DNA of 10,120 nucleotides from Flammeovirgaceae bacterium UBA5867. Its GTDB lineage: Bacteria; Bacteroidota; Bacteroidia; Cytophagales; Cyclobacteriaceae. The notes under the pieces are model-generated. The model worked only from the letters and a program-made list of their open reading frames with translations, was not told the DNA's origin and did not search any database. How positions within the stretch are numbered: position 1 is the stretch's first letter; each line of letters opens with the position of its first letter. Shown one piece after another: positions 5,560 to 10,120 of the stretch. Made by a program: the position numbers and the translations under genes. The DNA is taken from the NCBI GenBank assembly GCA_002432545.1, contig DJFR01000254.1, positions 12,867 to 22,986 on the forward strand, in the 5' to 3' direction.

Positions 5560-7515
5560 ATGAAACTCCCGGCATTTATTTGTGCGCTGCTCTTTGTTTT
5601 ATCTGCGCAGGCCCAATCTACTTTTATTCCCAAAAATCTGGGCAGTGGAATCAATTCAGCGTATGATGAAGTGAGTCCGGTAATTTCTCCTGACCGGAAA
5701 ACAATTTTTTTCAGCCGTAAAGATCATCCTCAAAATGGATACGGTGCCAAAAAAAGTGCTGACATCTGGATTAGCTCGTTGCAATCGGATGGCACATGGT
5801 CAACCGCAGAGCGCTCCGCTTCATTAAATTTAGGACAGTATAATTATGCGCTCGCCCTCACTGCCGATGGCAATACATTGTTGCTGCATACAGATGAAGG
5901 ACTCTCGTTATCATCCAGACAAAATGATGTGTGGTCTGCTCCACAAAAACTAAACATCAAAGCATCCAGTGATGCTACACTAAGTTCTGACGGAAAAACA
6001 TTGATATACCGGAAAGGAAGTAAACTATATATACTTGAAAAAAACGAGACCGGCAGTTGGAAAGATGCTGTTGTTGCCGAAGGTATAAAAGGAAAAATTC
6101 AGTCGCCACATCTGCTCATCGATAACAAAACGTTATACTATACTGCATCACGCAAAGATAAAGGCAGCGATATATTTGTTGTAAAACGATTGGACACTGA
6201 ATGGACTACCTGGTCTGCACCGGTTGCCTTGAACGATACCATTAACACGGCAGGTAATGAAACATCTTTAAGGACCAACGTAAATGGCGCCTGGGGATAC
6301 TACTCATCAACAACGAACTCAACCGGTAAGGGAGACATCTTCGAAGTAAAATTGTTTGAAGACCGTCCGTATGTTTTAGTGACCGGCAAAGTTGTAAACG
6401 CAAAAACAAAACGCGTGCTGAAAGGTAAGGACGTGGAGATACTGGTGGATGGTAAGCCTGTTGAAAATGCTGCCAATAAAGATTCAGCAACATTCGAAGT
6501 AAAGATCCCTTTTGGTAAAACGTATACTCTTGCAGCAGAGCTGTACCAATACGGAGCGAAGCCTTATACGCTTGATGCCAGCCGTGATAAAGAATATCGC
6601 GAAGTAAAAATTGATCTCGAAGAAGAGCCGGTTTCATTCGTGCTGTTAAAAGGCAAACTGCTCATCAAGAACACCGATCAAACTATACCGGCATCTGCCA
6701 AAGCAAAGATTATAGTAGATGGCGAAGAGATTGATTCTGCCGTGATCGATCCGGTGAAAGGCACCTATACAATCAAATTAAACCACGGTACGATCTATTA
6801 TGTGCAGGTAAGCGCCCAGCACTTTGAGTCACTTCCGGATGTAGTAGATCTGAAGAGTATGGATGGTTATGAAGAGATAACATTCGACTTGCAGGCTGAT
6901 GCTGAAAAGATGGCGATTGTTACCGGAAGGATCATTGATAAAAAGACAGGCAACGTACTGGCTACTGGCATAAAAGCCGATGTGAAGGTCGAAGGTGTTT
7001 CATCTGTGGCTGCCGTGGTCGATTCATTGACGAGTGAATATGAATTACGATTCCCGCTAAAGGATCGATATACACTCAGTGCTGTTGTACCCGATTACTA
7101 CCCGGTATATGAAACGATCGATGTAGTAAATGAAACGAACGAAGTACGCATTACACACGACCTCATTGTTGTTCCGGTAGAACGCGGTCAATCCGTATTG
7201 TTGAATAATATAGTATTTGAGCCTGGCAAAACTGTGCTGGCCGCAGCATCATTCTCAGAACTCGACAGACTTGTAGCATATCTTGAAGCAAACCCGCACA
7301 TTAAAATTGATATTGGCGCGCACACCAATCCGTCTGTAAAGGTTTCTACTGCCAACCAGGCAAAAGCCATTGCAACCTATCTTTTTGGTAAAGGCATTGC
7401 CAAAAACAGAATTACATACCATGGCTATGGCACCTCCAAACCGGTAGCATCGAACAAGACACCGGAAGGAAAAGCGTTAAACAAAAGAATCGAATTTATA
7501 TTCCTGGAAAAATAA
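5560..7515 (+). CDS. Exported OmpA-family protein with PD40 propeller and three CRD-like repeats (PorE-like)
   Basis: Envelope protein of 651 residues. The signal peptide (hydrophobic core about 5-16) is cleaved after Ala-Gln-Ala18. Residues 35-265 hold about five PD40/WD40-like blades (SPVISPDRKTIFF at 39-51, LTADGNTLLL at 100-109, LSSDGKTLIY at 141-150, LLIDNKTLYY at 185-194, and a blade ending GDIFEVKL at 258-265). Three similar beta-sandwich repeats of the carboxypeptidase-regulatory type follow at about 268-350, 359-443 and 451-533, with shared features VTGKV/LKGKL/VTGRI and a YTL/YYV/YTL strand. Residues 545-651 are an OmpA_C domain with GAHT at 586-589, GYG at 622-624 and EGKALNKRIEF at 636-646. 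The order PD40-CRD-OmpA_C recalls the T9SS anchor PorE, but without an N-terminal TPR. Peptidoglycan contacts are altered: the usual Asp after HT is Asn590 and the usual Arg before Ala is Gln600, with a shorter loop between. Fold sure; T9SS role is inference. Confidence 0.88.
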   Translation: MKLPAFICALLFVLSAQAQSTFIPKNLGSGINSAYDEVSPVISPDRKTIFFSRKDHPQNGYGAKKSADIWISSLQSDGTWSTAERSASLNLGQYNYALALTADGNTLLLHTDEGLSLSSRQNDVWSAPQKLNIKASSDATLSSDGKTLIYRKGSKLYILEKNETGSWKDAVVAEGIKGKIQSPHLLIDNKTLYYTASRKDKGSDIFVVKRLDTEWTTWSAPVALNDTINTAGNETSLRTNVNGAWGYYSSTTNSTGKGDIFEVKLFEDRPYVLVTGKVVNAKTKRVLKGKDVEILVDGKPVENAANKDSATFEVKIPFGKTYTLAAELYQYGAKPYTLDASRDKEYREVKIDLEEEPVSFVLLKGKLLIKNTDQTIPASAKAKIIVDGEEIDSAVIDPVKGTYTIKLNHGTIYYVQVSAQHFESLPDVVDLKSMDGYEEITFDLQADAEKMAIVTGRIIDKKTGNVLATGIKADVKVEGVSSVAAVVDSLTSEYELRFPLKDRYTLSAVVPDYYPVYETIDVVNETNEVRITHDLIVVPVERGQSVLLNNIVFEPGKTVLAAASFSELDRLVAYLEANPHIKIDIGAHTNPSVKVSTANQAKAIATYLFGKGIAKNRITYHGYGTSKPVASNKTPEGKALNKRIEFIFLEK

Positions 7516-7522
7516 CGGTTGG

Positions 7523-7543
7523 GCTACTGTCTATTTCAGTAGC
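7523..7543 (+). repeat. Hairpin just after the OmpA-family stop codon
   Basis: GCTACTG at 7523-7529 pairs with CAGTAGC at 7537-7543 around a 7-base loop, starting 8 bases after the stop. No T-run follows. A second element, the 10-bp palindrome ATCAGCTGAT, lies at 7551-7560. They may stabilise the mRNA 3' end; the real terminator appears to be at 7598-7624. Confidence 0.35.
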
Positions 7544-7597
7544 TACTACCATCAGCTGATATAGCTTGTAAGAATTTTACTACCGGCATAAAACAAC

Positions 7598-7630
7598 AGA
7601 GCCCGATCAATTTGACCGGGCTCTTGTATT
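7598..7630. terminator. Bidirectional terminator between the OmpA-family gene and nrdA
   Basis: The stem pairs 7598-7609 with 7613-7624, with one A-C mismatch at 7606/7616 and eight uninterrupted GC-rich pairs at its base (AGAGCCCG/CGGGCTCT). T-rich tails follow on both strands: TTGTATTT on +, and TGTTGTTTT on - (complement of 7589-7597). It lies between two convergent genes and probably serves both. Confidence 0.8.
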
Positions 7631-7653
7631 TAGAGTTTAAACGTCACGTTTAA

Positions 7654-10113
7654 TTAACTTCCGCACGCTTCACATGCATCCGGGTTATCCAGCGAACACA
7701 TCATGTCAGACATTTTCTGTTCGTACTGCAATGTAGTTTGCTGTGCATCGGAAGTCTGGCCTGCGAGTACTGCTACTGGTTCCGCCACTGCAGCATGTTG
7801 CTCTGCATTTGCTGTAGCCTCAACTGCGGCTGGTTGCTGAAGTGCTGACTTATCAAGTGTGAACTTGATAGCATCGGCTGCAGCATTTGTACGCAGGTAA
7901 TACATACCAGTCTTCAGTCCTTTCTTCCATGCATAGAAGTGCATAGAAGTGAGTTTACCAAAGTTCGGATTCGTTAAGTGTATATTCAGACTTTGAGACT
8001 GACAGATATAGGCTCCGCGGTCAGCAGACATATCGATGATAGCCTTCTGCGAAATCTCCCAAACTGTTTTATAGATGTCTTTAATGTTCTGCGGAATTTC
8101 TGGTATACTTTGAATTGATCCGTTCGCAGCAATGAGTTTTTGTCTCATTGTTTCACTCCACAAACCGAGTGTCATCAGGTCTTTCATCAGGTGTTTGTTC
8201 GCGATGATGAATTCACCAGACAATGTTCTGCGGGTATAAATGTTCGAAGTATATGGCTCGAAGCACTCGTTGTTACCAAGAATTTGTGAAGTAGATGCAG
8301 TAGGCATCGGAGCAACAAGCAATGAATTGCGTACACCGTGCTTCTTAACATCCTGTTTTAATTGTTCCCAGTTCCAGCGGCCGCTGGTTGGTGTTACACC
8401 CCACATATCAAACTGGAAGATTCCTTTTGATACCGGAGAGCCTTTGAATGTTTCGTATGGTCCATTCACTTTGGACAGCTCCATAGAAGCTTCCATCGCA
8501 CCGAAATATATAGTCTCAAATATATCCGCATTCAGTTGGCGTGCCTCTTCTGAATCGAAAGGCATACGCAGCATAATAAATGCATCTGCCAATCCTTGTA
8601 CACCCAAACCAATTGGTCTGTGGCGCATGTTGGAGTTCTTCGCTTCAATTACAGGATAGTAATTAACATCAATTACTTTATTGAGGTTGCGGGTAGCAAC
8701 TTTTGTAATTTCATAAAGTTTCTGATGATCAAATTTACCGTCTTCTGTTACAAACTTTGGCAGTGCTATAGATGCCAGGTTACAAACCGCTACTTCATCC
8801 GGTGAAGTATATTCGATGATCTCGGTACACAAGTTACTTGACTTGATAGTACCCAGATTTTTCTGGTTTGATTTCTTATTGGCAGCGTCCTTATATAGTA
8901 TATACGGTGTTCCTGTCTCAATCTGTGATTCCAGAATTTCGAACCAGAGATCCTGCGCTTTTATCTGCTTGCGGAACTTTCCTTCTTTTTCGTATTTCTC
9001 GTAGAGACGTTCGAAATCTTCACCCCATACTTCTGCTAATCCGGGAGCTTCGTTCGGGCAGAAGAGTGACCACATTTCGTTGTTCTCTACACGTTGCATG
9101 AACAGATCCGGAATCCACATAGCGTAGAACAGATCGCGTGCACGCATTTCTTCCTTACCATGGTTCTTCTTCAGATCCAGGAATTCAAAAACATCAGCAT
9201 GCCAAGGTTCGAGGTATATAGCAAAACTTCCCTTGCGTTTACCTCCACCCTGGTCAACATAACGTGCAGTCATGTCGAAATTACGGAGCATCGGAACAAC
9301 ACCGTTTGATGTTCCTCCGGTTCCTTTAATATAAGAACCCTTAGCGCGTACGTTGTGAATGCTCAGACCAATACCCCCTGCGGACTGAGAAATCTTTGCG
9401 CACTGCTTTAATGTATCATATATACCATCGATGCTGTCATCCTTCATCGTGAGCAGGAAGCATGATGATAATTGTGGTTTCGGTGTACCTGCATTGAACA
9501 ATGTAGGTGTTGCATGCGTGAACCACTTTTCAGAAAGTAAATTATAGGTCTCAATGGCAGCCTGTATATCTTCACCATGTATACCCACAGCTACACGCAT
9601 CAGCATATGCTGCGGGCGTTCCACAGTTTTACCTTCTACCTTCATGAGGTATGAACGCTCCAGCGTTTTAAAACCGAAGTAGTCGTAACTGAAGTCGCGG
9701 TCGTAAATGATCGCAGCATCCAGCTCGGCAGCATGTTCCTTTATTACTTTATAAGTTTCTTTAGAAATGAGAGGAGCATTCTGACCTGTCTTCGGGTCTA
9801 CATACGTATACAGTCGCTTCATGGTATTTGAAAACGACTTGCTTGTCACCTTGTGTAAATTGGACACAGCTATACGTGCGGCCAACTTGGCAAAGTCAGG
9901 ATGTTTGGTAGTCAAAGTAGCTGCAATCTCTGCAGCCAGATTATCAAGCTCCTGTGTAGATACACCATCATAGAGGCCATTGATCACCTTCATGGCCACT
10001 TCTACAGGATTGACGAACTTCGGATCCAATCCGTAACAGAGTTTCTCAATACGAGCGGTGATTTTGTCGAACTTAACTGATTCTCTGTGTCCGTCACGTT
10101 TTAGTACAAGCAT
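7654..10113 (-). CDS. nrdA: Class I ribonucleoside-diphosphate reductase, alpha (large) subunit
   Basis: Catalytic subunit (819 residues, complete) that reduces ribonucleoside diphosphates to deoxyribonucleoside diphosphates in the cytosol with a radical-generating NrdB partner. The N-terminal ATP-cone (1-90, starting MLVLKRDG) includes Asp57, so dATP feedback control is likely. Active-site residues are all present: redox pair Cys218 (SSCF) and Cys444, Asn427, radical Cys429 and Glu431 (SSNLCTE), and the radical-relay tyrosines Tyr738-Tyr739 (MYYLR). The swinging-tail pair Cys814/Cys817 (CEACGS) ends the protein. From memory it is strikingly close to human RRM1, with the same numbering through Cys444, which marks the eukaryote-like NrdA branch. 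The tail linker (about 756-800) is Ala/Gln-rich and makes the protein about 27 residues longer than RRM1. The ATG at 10113 matches the RRM1 start; only seven upstream bases are visible. nrdB is often adjacent in Bacteroidota but is not in the window. Confidence 0.97.
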   Translation of the reverse strand: MLVLKRDGHRESVKFDKITARIEKLCYGLDPKFVNPVEVAMKVINGLYDGVSTQELDNLAAEIAATLTTKHPDFAKLAARIAVSNLHKVTSKSFSNTMKRLYTYVDPKTGQNAPLISKETYKVIKEHAAELDAAIIYDRDFSYDYFGFKTLERSYLMKVEGKTVERPQHMLMRVAVGIHGEDIQAAIETYNLLSEKWFTHATPTLFNAGTPKPQLSSCFLLTMKDDSIDGIYDTLKQCAKISQSAGGIGLSIHNVRAKGSYIKGTGGTSNGVVPMLRNFDMTARYVDQGGGKRKGSFAIYLEPWHADVFEFLDLKKNHGKEEMRARDLFYAMWIPDLFMQRVENNEMWSLFCPNEAPGLAEVWGEDFERLYEKYEKEGKFRKQIKAQDLWFEILESQIETGTPYILYKDAANKKSNQKNLGTIKSSNLCTEIIEYTSPDEVAVCNLASIALPKFVTEDGKFDHQKLYEITKVATRNLNKVIDVNYYPVIEAKNSNMRHRPIGLGVQGLADAFIMLRMPFDSEEARQLNADIFETIYFGAMEASMELSKVNGPYETFKGSPVSKGIFQFDMWGVTPTSGRWNWEQLKQDVKKHGVRNSLLVAPMPTASTSQILGNNECFEPYTSNIYTRRTLSGEFIIANKHLMKDLMTLGLWSETMRQKLIAANGSIQSIPEIPQNIKDIYKTVWEISQKAIIDMSADRGAYICQSQSLNIHLTNPNFGKLTSMHFYAWKKGLKTGMYYLRTNAAADAIKFTLDKSALQQPAAVEATANAEQHAAVAEPVAVLAGQTSDAQQTTLQYEQKMSDMMCSLDNPDACEACGS

Positions 10114-10120
10114 CGCGGAA

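Noticed and set aside
7931..7950. Perfect tandem duplication of the 10-mer GCATAGAAGT inside nrdA
   Set aside because: It encodes the conserved segment TSMHFYAW, which is nearly the same in human RRM1, so the repeat is a chance of codon choice and not a slippage event. The frame is intact.

Overview
The window looks like chromosomal DNA of a Bacteroidota member, probably from the Cytophagales/Chitinophagales side. Supporting signs: a close-to-eukaryotic class I ribonucleotide reductase large subunit, a PD40 + carboxypeptidase-regulatory-like + OmpA_C outer-envelope protein, an exact Bacteroidota -7 element (TAnnTTTG), and no clear Shine-Dalgarno sequence in front of any of the larger genes. 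No integrase, transposase, phage gene, CRISPR array or defence system is visible. Most of the window reads as ordinary core or metabolic genome.

Layout. Bases 1-57 hold the last bases of a tRNA (T-loop to discriminator) and its hairpin terminator. A secreted M48 zinc metalloprotease with a helical C-terminal region follows on + (242-1711). A hairpin at 1737-1760 separates it from a tiny 69-codon gene on - (1766-1975). That gene diverges from a short + transcription unit (possible 60-codon ORF at 2028-2210) ending in a very strong terminator at 2240-2270. Next is a two-gene operon on -: an IlvD/Edd-family sugar-acid dehydratase closest in memory to L-arabinonate dehydratase (4761-3049), then an SDR oxidoreductase (3037-2282) 11 bases downstream. 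A 200-base divergent intergenic region leads to a 158-residue DUF3052-like protein on + (4962-5438) with a recognisable promoter. Then comes a 651-residue exported OmpA-family protein on + (5560-7515). It converges through a shared terminator on nrdA on - (10113-7654), which is complete; its promoter or upstream partner lies outside the window.

How the genes relate. The dehydratase and SDR plausibly act in one non-phosphorylative sugar-acid pathway. nrdA supplies dNTP precursors. The M48 protease and the OmpA-family protein are both exported and would act in the periplasm or outer membrane, but they are not in one operon. The most notable points are: the OmpA_C domain lacks both residues that normally hold peptidoglycan; the substrate of the dehydratase/SDR pair is unresolved; and a compact block of two divergent mini-transcription units at 1737-2270 is bounded by terminators. 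I did not find a clearly new multi-gene system.
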